64,000 nt of DNA, taken from the NCBI GenBank assembly GCA_944325305.1, contig CALUZO010000014.1, forward strand, positions 1 to 64,000, written 5' to 3'. The notes below the pieces were generated by a model, which was not told the origin of the DNA, made no database searches, and saw only the letters and a program-made list of their open reading frames with translations. The DNA is from an uncultured Rikenellaceae bacterium (GTDB lineage: Bacteria; Bacteroidota; Bacteroidia; Bacteroidales; Rikenellaceae). Of the stretch, positions 26,671-37,075 are shown piece by piece; position 1 is the first letter of the stretch; every line of letters starts with the position of its first letter. A program made the translations under genes and the position numbers.

Positions 26671-26746
26671 ACAATGGGAAAATCCGCTGTGCAGTCAAAA
26701 AAACGATAACGAGGCCTGTTGTTTACCGAGTAAGCGACAGGCCTCG
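26654..26746 (+). promoter_or_regulatory. Candidate tryptophan attenuator with competing hairpins
   Basis: Three elements can pair in alternative ways. Segment A, GCCTGTTGC (26654-26662), lies just after the Trp codons. Segment B, CGAGGCCTGTTG (26710-26721), repeats the GCCTGTTG core. Segment C, CGACAGGCCTCG (26735-26746), pairs with B over 12 positions (one G-T) or with A over nine. A third option pairs TTGCATA (26659-26665) with TGTGCAG (26688-26694). A ribosome stalled on the Trp codons would cover A and change the choice. No long T run follows the B:C hairpin, so whether it terminates transcription or acts otherwise is open. Confidence 0.6.
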
Positions 26747-26789
26747 ATCTTGAAAGCAAAAGACAATAACCAATATAAAACACAAAACA

Positions 26790-28160
26790 ATGAAAGACCA
26801 GACGAAGAAATTTCTCCTCACCGACAAACAGATACCTACCCAATGGTATAATATTGTCGCTGACATGAAAAACAAGCCTCTTCCTCCGCTCGATCCCAAA
26901 ACGAAGAAACCGGTAACACTCGAACAGATGAGCGTAATCTTCGCAGAAGAGTTGATGAAACAGGAAATGAACCAGACAGACCGTTACATCGACATTCCCG
27001 ACGAAGTGCGCGACATGTATAAGATATATCGCTGCACACCGCTTGTCAGAGCTTACGGACTCGAAAAAGCGCTCGACACCCCTGCCAAGATATACTTCAA
27101 GAACGAAGGCGTTTCGCCTGCCGGTTCACACAAACCCAATACAGCGATCCCGCAGGCCTATTACAATGCCAAACAAGGAATCAAACACCTCACAACCGAA
27201 ACAGGCGGCGGACAATGGGGCTCGGCCATAGCCCTTGCCAGCCAATACTTCGGCATCGACCTGAAAGTGTTCATGGTCAAGGTAAGCTACCAGCAGAAGC
27301 CATACCGCAAACTGATGATGAATACCTGGGGCGCTGAGGTCATACCTTCACCGAGTATGCTCACACAGGCCGGACGCGACATTCTGGCCCGCGACCCCGA
27401 AAACTCGGGAAGCCTCGGCACCGCTATCTCCGAAGCGGTCGAAATGGCACTCCAGAGCCCCGAAGACACCAAATACTGTCTCGGCAGCGTGCTCAACCAC
27501 ACGATATTACACCAAACCGTAATCGGATTAGAGGCCATGCAGCAGATGGAGATGGCCGACGCCGAACCGGATGTTGTGATCGGATGTTTCGGAGGCGGAT
27601 CGAACTTCGGCGGCATCGCTTTCCCGTTCCTCGGCAAGAAACTGAGAGAAGGTTCAAAAACAAGGGTTGTGGCTATCGAACCGGCATCATGTCCGAAACT
27701 CACACGCGGACGTTTCCAGTACGACTTCGGCGACACGGCAGGTCTCACCCCGCTGCTGCCGATGTATACGCTCGGTCACGATTTCCAGCCTGCCGACATC
27801 CATGCAGGGGGACTCCGCTATCACGGTGCAGGCTCCATCGTCAGCCAACTCATCAAGGACGGTCTGGTCGAAGCACAATCAATGCCCCAACTCGAGACCT
27901 TCGCAGCAGGCATACTGTTCGCCAAATCGGAGGGTATCATCCCCGCTCCGGAATCCACACACGCCATCGCCATGGCAATCAGGGAGGCGAATATGGCCAA
28001 AGAAGAGGGCAAGGAGAGGACAATACTGTTCAATCTCTCGGGCCACGGCATGATAGACCTCTATGCCTACGAACAATATCTTGCAGGTAAACTAAGCAAC
28101 TATGACCTTCCTGATTCGGTAATAGCCGAATCGATCTCAAAACTGGAAACAATACTATAA
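26790..28160 (+). CDS. trpB2: Tryptophan synthase beta-like protein TrpB2
   Basis: A 456-residue PLP enzyme of the TrpB2 group, which is longer than TrpB1 and works without the usual alpha-subunit contact. Landmarks: PLP lysine Lys115 in AGSHKPNTA, catalytic Glu in TETGGGQWGSA, the phosphate-binding glycine loop in CFGGGSNFGG and the C-terminal ESTHAIA. The reaction is indole plus serine to tryptophan; TrpB2 enzymes may also salvage free indole or use phosphoserine. There is no trpA or other trp gene alongside. The Trp leader peptide and hairpins upstream indicate control by tryptophan supply. A terminator follows at 28180-28213. Confidence 0.93.
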   Translation: MKDQTKKFLLTDKQIPTQWYNIVADMKNKPLPPLDPKTKKPVTLEQMSVIFAEELMKQEMNQTDRYIDIPDEVRDMYKIYRCTPLVRAYGLEKALDTPAKIYFKNEGVSPAGSHKPNTAIPQAYYNAKQGIKHLTTETGGGQWGSAIALASQYFGIDLKVFMVKVSYQQKPYRKLMMNTWGAEVIPSPSMLTQAGRDILARDPENSGSLGTAISEAVEMALQSPEDTKYCLGSVLNHTILHQTVIGLEAMQQMEMADAEPDVVIGCFGGGSNFGGIAFPFLGKKLREGSKTRVVAIEPASCPKLTRGRFQYDFGDTAGLTPLLPMYTLGHDFQPADIHAGGLRYHGAGSIVSQLIKDGLVEAQSMPQLETFAAGILFAKSEGIIPAPESTHAIAMAIREANMAKEEGKERTILFNLSGHGMIDLYAYEQYLAGKLSNYDLPDSVIAESISKLETIL

Positions 28161-28179
28161 TCACCAAAGACCTTTCGGA

Positions 28180-28213
28180 CATAACCGCCTCCAACAAGGC
28201 GGTTATGTTTTTT
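28180..28213 (+). terminator. Terminator after trpB2
   Basis: Arms CATAACCGCCT and AGGCGGTTATG followed by TTTTTTT. Confidence 0.85.
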
Positions 28214-28393
28214 TCAAAAAATCGTAAAAAAACGGACATTACACCGAAAAACATGGAATGCTCCGAAGATTTTCACCACTGTCTTCAACGATTGCCACCG
28301 TCATTCGGGCCACCACTCCACCAGCAGGGGCAACACGCCCTACGATTCAACCTGCCAAAGGCCATATCTCCACGGCATAACCGCTATATGCAG

Positions 28394-28417
28394 TTTTGCC
28401 AAATTCTCTTATCTTTG
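28394..28417 (+). promoter_or_regulatory. Promoter of the CapA-like gene
   Basis: A -7 box TATCTTTG at 28410-28417 with a TTTTG element upstream near 28394. ATG codons lie at 28421 (not in frame) and 28425 (used), so the transcript would begin at or next to the start codon. Confidence 0.55.
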
Positions 28418-28424
28418 CCAATGT

Positions 28425-29615
28425 ATGCGAACCTTACCGACACAATCATATCTGCCGCACGCCATCATTTGCGTTGTTTTAATGGGCCTCGGATTTATCT
28501 GCTCCTTGGGCGGCAACACTCTCAAACACGAATCGGGCAAAGTAGTACCCGCCATACATGAAAACTCCACGCGCCATGCAAGCATCGTATTCGGAGGCGA
28601 CGTAATGACTCATCTTCCGCAAATCACTGCGGCCAAACGTGACTCTACTTACGATTTTACAGAAGCCTTCAAATACGTGAAGCCCTTTTTCGATACGGCC
28701 GACGTAGTCGTACTCAACCTCGAAACGACAATCTCTGCAACCGGGAACTACTCGGGATATCCGCTATTCTCCTCGCCGCCGGAATTGATCTCGGCTCTGC
28801 AAAAAAGCGGAGTGGACATACTCGCACTCGCAAACAATCATATCTGCGACAAAGGATCGGCCGGCATACGATCTACGGTAGCCGCAATAGAAAAGGCAGG
28901 ATTGAAATATACCGGAGCATTCGCGGACAGCGCATCATACACCCGCTTGCATCCTCTGCGTTTCGATGCCGGGGGAATAAGATTTTCCCTTCTGAATTAC
29001 ACATACGGGACAAACGGAATGCCTGTCCCTCGAGGAATGATTGTAAACACTATAGATACCGCGCGGATAGCTGCAGACCTCGAGAAGGCAGCGGCAGACA
29101 ACGCAGACGCAATTATCGTCTACTTCCATTGGGGCGTGGAATATATGCGCGAACCTACACAGCACGAAAAAGAACTTGCACTGTGGTGTCACGAAAAAGG
29201 AGCCGATATCGTTGTCGGCAGCCATCCCCACGTTTTGCAACGTCCACGAACGACTGTCGACTCCGCAGGCATAGTCCGTCAGGTTACGGTATATTCGATG
29301 GGAAATCTTATCTCGAATCAGCGTAAACGTTACACAGACGGAGGAATGCTTATTCGCCTGGACTTCGAGATGCGCGACACCCCGGCTATCATCGAAGCAC
29401 AATATATGCTGACATGGGTTCATCTGAACTACGACAACGGACAGAGACACTACCACATCCTCCCGTCGCCCGTTGCGGACACCCTTCTTGATAAAGGGAC
29501 CCCTTCCAGCATATCATACAATCTTTTTATGACCGACAGCCACAGACTCTTAGACAACATCCCCGGTTTCAGCGAGATAACACTCCCATTACACTTGCAT
29601 ACTGCAGATAAATAA
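28425..29615 (+). CDS. CapA-family (PGA synthesis) metallophosphatase-like protein
   Basis: A 396-residue protein with an N-terminal membrane anchor or signal peptide (about 11-30, AIICVVLMGLGFICSLGG). The CapA/PGA_cap domain runs from about 45 to 330: IVFGGDVMTHLP, VVLNLETTIS, LALANNHICDKGSAG, VYFHWGVEYMREPTQHEKEL, VVGSHPHVLQ, VYSMGNLISNQ. These His, Asp and Asn motifs are those of calcineurin-like metallophosphatases. CapA proteins act in poly-gamma-glutamate capsule export in Bacillus, but Bacteroidetes homologues usually stand alone as here and their role is unknown. Confidence 0.88.
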   Translation: MRTLPTQSYLPHAIICVVLMGLGFICSLGGNTLKHESGKVVPAIHENSTRHASIVFGGDVMTHLPQITAAKRDSTYDFTEAFKYVKPFFDTADVVVLNLETTISATGNYSGYPLFSSPPELISALQKSGVDILALANNHICDKGSAGIRSTVAAIEKAGLKYTGAFADSASYTRLHPLRFDAGGIRFSLLNYTYGTNGMPVPRGMIVNTIDTARIAADLEKAAADNADAIIVYFHWGVEYMREPTQHEKELALWCHEKGADIVVGSHPHVLQRPRTTVDSAGIVRQVTVYSMGNLISNQRKRYTDGGMLIRLDFEMRDTPAIIEAQYMLTWVHLNYDNGQRHYHILPSPVADTLLDKGTPSSISYNLFMTDSHRLLDNIPGFSEITLPLHLHTADK

Positions 29616-29814
29616 GTGCACCCTTCACCAATACCCGTATCATAAAATATTAGGCGTCATTTACATGCATGAATCTCGCACTACGTATGCAGATGTCTCC
29701 CAAAAAAATATTTCAAAACACAATCGCCGATCAATTTATCTGGGTTCTGCGACAATACCAATCTCGGTGAATTTTCCCGTTTCACCTCTGTCGTTGTCAT
29801 TCTCCGATCAAACA

Positions 29815-29850
29815 AAATGAGCCCGTCCCCCGACGGGGACGGGCTCATTT
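29815..29850. terminator. Bidirectional terminator between capA-like gene and rubrerythrin
   Basis: A perfect 16-base stem (29815-29830 with 29835-29850) around CGAC, with AAAT/ATTT at both ends. It serves two convergent genes. Confidence 0.85.
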
Positions 29851-29868
29851 AAATACCCGAAACGTCCA

Positions 29869-30447
29869 TTAATAGTTTTCTTTCATAGGCTCGAAATATG
29901 CCTGTGGATGTGCACATGCAGGGCATGCCTGAGGCGCTTCGGTTCCCTCGTGAACATAACCGCAGTTGCGGCACTGCCATTTGATAGGCTCTGTACGCTT
30001 GAATACGCCGTCTTCTTCCACACGTGCCAAAAGCGTACGATAGCGCTTTTCATGTTCCATCTCCACCTTAGCTATATTCCTGAAGACAACAGCTATTGCA
30101 GGGAACCCCTCCTTATCGGCTATGTCGGCCCAATCCTTGTAAAGCATGCTCCACTCCTCATTCTCACCTTCAGCAGCGGCAAGAAGATTCTGTGCCGTGG
30201 TTCCGATCACTCCTGCGGGGAACGTACCGTCTATTTCCAATGCTCCTCCCTCAAGAAACTTGAAGAAACGTTTCGCATGTTCTTTTTCCTGTTCAGCCGT
30301 TTCGAGGAATACTCCGGCTATCTGTTCGTAACCCTCCTTTTTGGCCACGCTCGCAAAGAACGTATACCTGTTACGTGCCTGTGATTCTCCTGCAAATGCT
30401 CTGAGCAGATTCTTTTCTGTTTCGGTGCCTTTAACTGACTTTCCCAT
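29869..30447 (-). CDS. Rubrerythrin
   Basis: A non-heme diiron peroxidase that reduces hydrogen peroxide in anaerobes. The 192-residue protein has the ferritin-like four-helix domain (1-140) with diiron ligands in FAGESQARNRY, ETAEQEKEHAKRF, EGENEEWSMLYKDWADIA and KVEMEHEKRY. A C-terminal rubredoxin domain follows (about 152-185), with CRNCGY and CPACAHP holding the Fe(Cys)4 site. I use the ATG at 30447 (MGKSVKGTETEKNLL); the longer frame to 30522 would overlap the -7 box at 30489-30496. Single gene. Confidence 0.96.
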   Translation of the reverse strand: MGKSVKGTETEKNLLRAFAGESQARNRYTFFASVAKKEGYEQIAGVFLETAEQEKEHAKRFFKFLEGGALEIDGTFPAGVIGTTAQNLLAAAEGENEEWSMLYKDWADIADKEGFPAIAVVFRNIAKVEMEHEKRYRTLLARVEEDGVFKRTEPIKWQCRNCGYVHEGTEAPQACPACAHPQAYFEPMKENY

Positions 30448-30488
30448 TTGAGTAATGTTTATAGTTATTATTTGGTATTCTTTCAAGG

Positions 30489-30496
30489 CAAATATA
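30489..30496 (-). promoter_or_regulatory. -7 box for rubrerythrin
   Basis: Minus-strand TATATTTG, 42 bases upstream of the ATG. Confidence 0.6.
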
Positions 30497-30665
30497 CTAA
30501 ATGTCGGTATCACCGCACCCAAAAACCAATAAAATATACTTATTTAATCATAAGCCGGACTTATAATGGTACCACCCGCCAATAAAATAACCTTGAAGGG
30601 TCAGAAACAAGAGTCCATCGGTCATATGCCGGGCCCCCTGCTATTCGTTATGTAAATAAAAATCG

Positions 30666-30673
30666 TAATTTTG
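30666..30673 (+). promoter_or_regulatory. -7 box for the DUF2721 gene
   Basis: TAATTTTG, 51 bases before the ATG at 30724. Confidence 0.5.
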
Positions 30674-30723
30674 TAGCCGTCGTGTTCTGCTGTTACGAAC
30701 ATGCAATCGAAAATCCGTATATC

Positions 30724-31125
30724 ATGCCAGAGCTAACTCTCGTCACCCCGTCAATCATGTTTTCGGCTATTTCACTTGTCATGATAGCTTACACCAACCG
30801 ATTCCTGACCTACACGCAGGTTATCCGCAATCTGGCAGCCGATCACGAGTCGAACCCTTCAGAAAAACAACTGAGGCAGATCGCCAACCTGCGCAAACGT
30901 CTGGTAATGATCCGCTGGATGCAAATTTTGGGCATAACCAGCCTTTTCCTTTGCGTAATAAGCACTTTCCTCATATACATAGGCATGCAAACGGCAGCAG
31001 CATGGATATTCGGCATAGCTTTGCTGTCTATGATAATATCGCTGGCAATCTCGATAGCCGAGATACACATATCGGTCAAGGCACTCGACATACAACTTGA
31101 CAATATAGTACAAAAAAAGAGATAA
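30724..31125 (+). CDS. DUF2721 membrane protein
   Basis: A 133-residue inner-membrane protein with three hydrophobic segments (about 8-27, 60-82 and 88-112) and a charged cytoplasmic loop (30-58). The VTPSIMFSAISLVMIAYTNRF start and the LRKRLVMIRWMQ segment match DUF2721. No function is known. I use the ATG at 30724; an in-frame ATG at 30682 is close behind the promoter box. It precedes ettA by 70 bases on the same strand. Confidence 0.8.
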   Translation: MPELTLVTPSIMFSAISLVMIAYTNRFLTYTQVIRNLAADHESNPSEKQLRQIANLRKRLVMIRWMQILGITSLFLCVISTFLIYIGMQTAAAWIFGIALLSMIISLAISIAEIHISVKALDIQLDNIVQKKR

Positions 31126-31195
31126 CCATTCCGACACAGCGCAAACAAACTTGCAAAATACCAGACTCAAAGTAATTTAACCACTCTCTATAAAA

Positions 31196-32875
<1,680 letters not shown>

Positions 32876-32989
32876 AGCACACGCAAGGCCAAGAACATCA
32901 AATTGCAAACACCGTCTCAGACAAGGAAATATAATTGAGATCAGGCATTAAATTATTACTTTTACATTCGCAAGAAACAACAATAAGCG

Positions 32990-34405
32990 ATGAAACCAAG
33001 CATACCGAAAGGCACACGCGACTTCTCGCCAGTCGAAATGATAAGGCGCAACTATATGTTCGACACCATAAAAACGGTATTCCGCGAACACGGCTTCCTG
33101 CCGCTCGAAACCCCCGCAATGGAGAATCTTTCGACCCTCCTTGGCAAGTACGGCGACGAAGGCGACAAACTGCTCTTCAAGATACTGAACTCGGGTGATT
33201 TCACGGATAAACTGAAACCGGAAGATCTGCCGGCTCCGTTGTTGGAAAAAATAGGTCTGAACCCGTTGCAGCACGCCGGTATATTGACTTCGACGGCAAC
33301 AAGCAATACGCTGGCAACTAAAATTTGCGAGAAAGGGCTGCGTTACGACCTCACTGTTCCATTCGCACGTTATGTCGTACAGCATCAGAGCGAGATCACC
33401 TTCCCGTTCCGGCGCTACCAGGTACAGCCGGTATGGCGTGCCGACCGCCCGCAAAAGGGCCGTTACAGGGAATTCTACCAATGCGACGTCGATATTATCG
33501 GCAGCCGGAGCCTTCTGAACGAAGTCGAACTGGTGCAGATAGTGGAAAAAGTGTTCGGGAAACTCGGCATAAACGTCACTCTGAAACTCAACAACCGCAA
33601 GATACTGGCAGGAATCGCCGAAAGCATCGGCTATGCCGAAAAAATGATGGATATCACGATAGCCATTGACAAACTCGAAAAGATCGGCATGGAGGCGGTT
33701 AAAGAGGAATTGCTCTCGAAAGGCATATCGGAAGAGGCGTTCGGCAAACTCCGCCCGATACTGGAACTCGACGGAACAAACCAAGAAAAGCTCGTCAAAC
33801 TGCGTTCGGCAATATCCGCCTCGGAAACCGGTCTGAAAGGTATCGAGGAGATGGAAACCATTTTCGGTTATACCGAAGCACTGGCCACGGGACTCGACAT
33901 TGAACTCGACCTATCGCTCGCACGAGGCCTCAACTACTACACCGGAGCCATATTCGAGGTCAAGGCCAAAGATTTCGCCATCGGAAGCATCTGCGGCGGA
34001 GGACGTTACGACGACCTCACCGGTATATTCGGCATGCCCGACACTTCGGGAGTCGGCATATCATTCGGCGCCGACCGCATATACGACGTAATGCTGGGAT
34101 TGAACCTCTTCCCCGAAGAAGCTACGATAGCCACACGCGCCATATTCCTCAATTTCGGCGGTGCAGAAGAACTCGCTGCATTCAAGGCTCTGACCGAACT
34201 GCGCGCAAACGGCATAGCATCGGAAATCTACCCCGAAGCCGCCAAAATGAAAAAACAGATGGATTACGCCAACAAACGCGGAATACCATACGTGATTATC
34301 ATCGGCAGCAACGAACTGGAAACCGGAACTGCTACCCTAAAGAATATGTCCACGGGCGAACAATCTTCCGTGGCTATCTCACAACTGGCCGAAAAATTAA
34401 AATAG
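32990..34405 (+). CDS. hisS: Histidyl-tRNA synthetase
   Basis: A class II aminoacyl-tRNA synthetase, 471 residues. Motif 1 is around residues 5-60 ([15 protein letters not shown]). Motif 2 is at [32 protein letters not shown]. The histidine-binding motif is seen as [15 protein letters not shown] and motif 3 as [15 protein letters not shown]. The C-terminal anticodon-binding domain occupies about 375-471. Slightly longer than the enterobacterial enzyme (424), with an internal segment at about 55-80, as in other Bacteroidetes. Confidence 0.96.
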   Translation: MKPSIPKGTRDFSPVEMIRRNYMFDTIKTVFREHGFLPLETPAMENLSTLLGKYGDEGDKLLFKILNSGDFTDKLKPEDLPAPLLEKIGLNPLQHAGILTSTATSNTLATKICEKGLRYDLTVPFARYVVQHQSEITFPFRRYQVQPVWRADRPQKGRYREFYQCDVDIIGSRSLLNEVELVQIVEKVFGKLGINVTLKLNNRKILAGIAESIGYAEKMMDITIAIDKLEKIGMEAVKEELLSKGISEEAFGKLRPILELDGTNQEKLVKLRSAISASETGLKGIEEMETIFGYTEALATGLDIELDLSLARGLNYYTGAIFEVKAKDFAIGSICGGGRYDDLTGIFGMPDTSGVGISFGADRIYDVMLGLNLFPEEATIATRAIFLNFGGAEELAAFKALTELRANGIASEIYPEAAKMKKQMDYANKRGIPYVIIIGSNELETGTATLKNMSTGEQSSVAISQLAEKLK

Positions 34406-34518
34406 GACAATTTCACGTAAGTATAAACGTTTAAAGATTATGCTACGGGCAACATCCTTGTGGCAAGAATATATTTTGTATCTTGGATAAGATTTATCAA
34501 AATTCTCAAATGCGCAGT

Positions 34519-36117
34519 ATGAAAAAGGTCATAATTTTACTGCTGGCCGTGCTACCAACAATCGCAGCTGGACAGACAAGGATCTCTCGAAAAACACCTA
34601 TGAACAAAGAGATTACGATGCCCCTGCAAAAACTGACGCAATTCTATACCTATCTTTCCGGGTCGTATATCGACAGCCTCGATATGGGAAAACTCACGGA
34701 AGATGCCATCAAGAAGATGCTCAGTGAGTTGGACCCGCATTCATCATACTTCTCGGTCGAAGAGATGAAAGGCATGAGAGAGTCCATGCAAGGAAATTTC
34801 AGCGGTATCGGCGTACAAATAAACATGGTGGACGATACCCTCCATATCGAAAGCGTAATCTCCGGCGGGCCTTCGGAAAAGGCAGGACTACTGCCTAACG
34901 ACCGCATCGTGACGGTCAACGACACCCTCGTAACAGGCTGGAAACAAAATGATATAGTAGCCAGGCTGCGTGGCGTCAAAGGGTCTTCGGTCAACATCGG
35001 CATCATCCGGCCCGGAGAATCGGAACAACTCAACTTCAGCATCATACGCGACAATATCCCGATCAACACAGTAGATGCAGCATACAAACCCGACAAAAAA
35101 ACAGGCTATATAAAAGTAAACCGCTTCGCCCACACCACGATGAAAGAGATGGAAGAAGCATTCGACAACTTAGGCAATATAGACGGCCTTATCCTCGACC
35201 TGAGAGGTAACGGAGGAGGGTTGCTTGCCGAAGCTATCGAGATGGCCGGCTTCTTCCTGTCGAAAGACCATGTGATAGTCTCCACAGACGGTCGTGTGGT
35301 TCGTCCGGAACAATACAAGTCGGAAGATAACGGGAAATTCCGCAAAGGGAAACTCGTGGTACTCGTAGACGAGTTCTCTGCCTCGGCGAGCGAGATCGTT
35401 TCAGGTGCGCTCCAAGACTGGGACCGGGCCGTCATCGTCGGCAGGCGTACCTATGGGAAAGGCCTGGTACAGAGACAATACCCGCTGGTGGACGGCTCTG
35501 CAGTCAATATCACCGTATCGAGATACCTGACACCAGTCGGAAGAGCGATACAACGTCCCTTCAAAAAAGGCGACAAGGAGGGATATATGCGCGACTTTGA
35601 GATGCGGTTCAAAAACGATACGGCAGCTCTTCCACACATCGACAGTACAGCCTTCTACACCACACTTCGTCTCGGCAAGAAAGTTTACGGAGGAGGCGGT
35701 ATAACACCTGATTATATTGTCGAAGCAGACACCTCAAAAAGTAGCTCTTACGAAAGACAGCTGACTGCCAAAGGCATTTACCGAGAATATGTCAGCTCTT
35801 ATCTCGACCGTAACAGAAACGCGATTATGTCCGAATACGGCGATTTCGAATCGTTCCGCAATAATTTCAAGGTCACCGACGAAATGCTCGAAGAATTGGC
35901 AGCCCTGGCAGAGAAACGCAGCATTGTCGCAGATGAGGATGGATTGAGCGAATCAAGAATCTCCATAAACATCAGAAGCATTATAGCCAGCACATTATGG
36001 TCTACAAGCGAAGCCTATCAGATACTTAACGAAAACGATCCGATATATTTGAAAGGCATAGATGTCATTCGCAACTGGAAAAAAATGGCCGACGGAATCG
36101 CCACAGACCATATTTGA
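34519..36117 (+). CDS. S41-family C-terminal processing peptidase
   Basis: A periplasmic serine protease of the CtpA/Prc/Tsp type, about 532 residues. Signal peptide MKKVIILLLAVLPTIAAG, an N-terminal helical domain, a PDZ domain (about 75-160, GIGVQINMVDDTLHIESVISGGPSEKAG...) and the catalytic core (170-370) with LDLRGNGGGLL, the nucleophile Ser in DEFSASASEI and Lys in YGKGLVQRQ. A C-terminal helical region of about 150 residues follows. I choose the ATG at 34519, which starts a clean signal peptide; ATG codons at 34483 and 34510 are in frame but very close to the promoter (TATTTTG at 34472). Substrates are unknown. Confidence 0.9.
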   Translation: MKKVIILLLAVLPTIAAGQTRISRKTPMNKEITMPLQKLTQFYTYLSGSYIDSLDMGKLTEDAIKKMLSELDPHSSYFSVEEMKGMRESMQGNFSGIGVQINMVDDTLHIESVISGGPSEKAGLLPNDRIVTVNDTLVTGWKQNDIVARLRGVKGSSVNIGIIRPGESEQLNFSIIRDNIPINTVDAAYKPDKKTGYIKVNRFAHTTMKEMEEAFDNLGNIDGLILDLRGNGGGLLAEAIEMAGFFLSKDHVIVSTDGRVVRPEQYKSEDNGKFRKGKLVVLVDEFSASASEIVSGALQDWDRAVIVGRRTYGKGLVQRQYPLVDGSAVNITVSRYLTPVGRAIQRPFKKGDKEGYMRDFEMRFKNDTAALPHIDSTAFYTTLRLGKKVYGGGGITPDYIVEADTSKSSSYERQLTAKGIYREYVSSYLDRNRNAIMSEYGDFESFRNNFKVTDEMLEELAALAEKRSIVADEDGLSESRISINIRSIIASTLWSTSEAYQILNENDPIYLKGIDVIRNWKKMADGIATDHI

Positions 36118-36304
36118 GCAATAAATCAGGACTTTAATCAGTCGATTTTTCCCCATGTCTGAGGATTGGTATTCAACCCAAAAATAAATATATTTACAAA
36201 CACGACTATCCGACAGCCAGTCGACACAACGATCCAAATAATAATATATCACTGTATTAATACATGATTTGTTAAATAAATTTGTTTTGTCATCCGGATT
36301 TTTT

Positions 36305-36312
36305 TATATTTG
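36305..36312 (+). promoter_or_regulatory. -7 box for the DUF3276 gene
   Basis: TATATTTG followed by a leader of about 95 bases. The 36118-36304 stretch before it holds nothing else that I can support. Confidence 0.6.
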
Positions 36313-36414
36313 AACTATATATGTAAGGTTTACACAGTTTTACCGATAATCTTCATTCCGGCATTGTTTAAACCTTAACGAATTTGTAAAGAACACAACA
36401 AAAACACAGGTAAT

Positions 36415-36756
36415 ATGGCGGAGACTTTAGATACTCGAAAAGAGATCGAAAACGAGGGCGGCGAGGAAGTATACTCTAAAGCAGTGAGAGCAGGACGGCG
36501 AACCTACTTTTTCGACGTGAAGGCTACGAGAAACGACGATTATTTTCTGACCATCACCGAAAGCCGCAAAAAACAAGCTAAGGACGGTTCATTCTTTTTC
36601 GACAAACATAAAATATACCTCTACAAAGAGGATTTCGGCAAATTCAGCGAAGGATTAGAAGAGGTTATCTCTTATATCAAAGAACATAAACCCGAATTTT
36701 TCGAACAGGAATCAGCCGCTCAAAATTCGGTTGACGACGAATTCGACAGATTGTAA
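36415..36756 (+). CDS. DUF3276 / PUR-alpha-like nucleic-acid binding protein
   Basis: A 113-residue protein of the DUF3276 family, the bacterial counterpart of the PUR domain (single-stranded DNA/RNA binding), almost confined to Bacteroidetes and spirochaetes. Diagnostic parts: EEVYSKAVRAGRRTYFFDVKATRNDDYFLTITESRK, then FDKHKIYLYKEDFGKF. The beta-beta-beta-beta-alpha pattern is readable. The C-terminal tail is acidic. Single gene with a strong promoter box and a long 5' leader, followed by a hairpin at 36789-36835. Confidence 0.9.
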   Translation: MAETLDTRKEIENEGGEEVYSKAVRAGRRTYFFDVKATRNDDYFLTITESRKKQAKDGSFFFDKHKIYLYKEDFGKFSEGLEEVISYIKEHKPEFFEQESAAQNSVDDEFDRL

Positions 36757-36788
36757 CAGGCTATAAAAACCTATCTTACAAAACACAT

Positions 36789-36835
36789 CCATATGAATTG
36801 GCCAGCGCTTTATCTGCGCTGGCCAATTCATATGG
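36789..36835. terminator. Perfect 20-base hairpin after the DUF3276 gene
   Basis: Arms 36789-36808 and 36816-36835 are exact reverse complements around TTTATCT. No T run follows on either strand, so termination by the usual mechanism is uncertain. Confidence 0.6.
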
Positions 36836-37037
36836 CAGCCATACAGACCGATCCGTAACCCGTCCATAATGTTCGACAACGGCCAACCTTTCTGCCGTTA
36901 TCGACAAGATGCAGCCCTCCAATAGATCAAACACCGAAACAATATTAAAAACGGCAGTATTCCGCCAAGAAATCAGCCAAAGCCTGCCATACACGCGAAG
37001 TTGTGATGACAGATACCGCTCCTTTCGATTAATTGAT

Positions 37038-37045
37038 TATCTTTG
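37038..37045 (+). promoter_or_regulatory. -7 box for the DUF368 transporter gene
   Basis: TATCTTTG, 30 bases before the ATG at 37076. Confidence 0.6.
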
Positions 37046-37075
37046 TGCACTACATCATAATCATAAAAAGGACAA

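Noticed and set aside
26710..26746. Hairpin before trpB2 as a plain intrinsic terminator of an upstream gene
   Set aside because: No gene reads into it from the left on the plus strand and no T run follows. Its 3' arm also pairs with the leader peptide region, so a regulatory role fits better.
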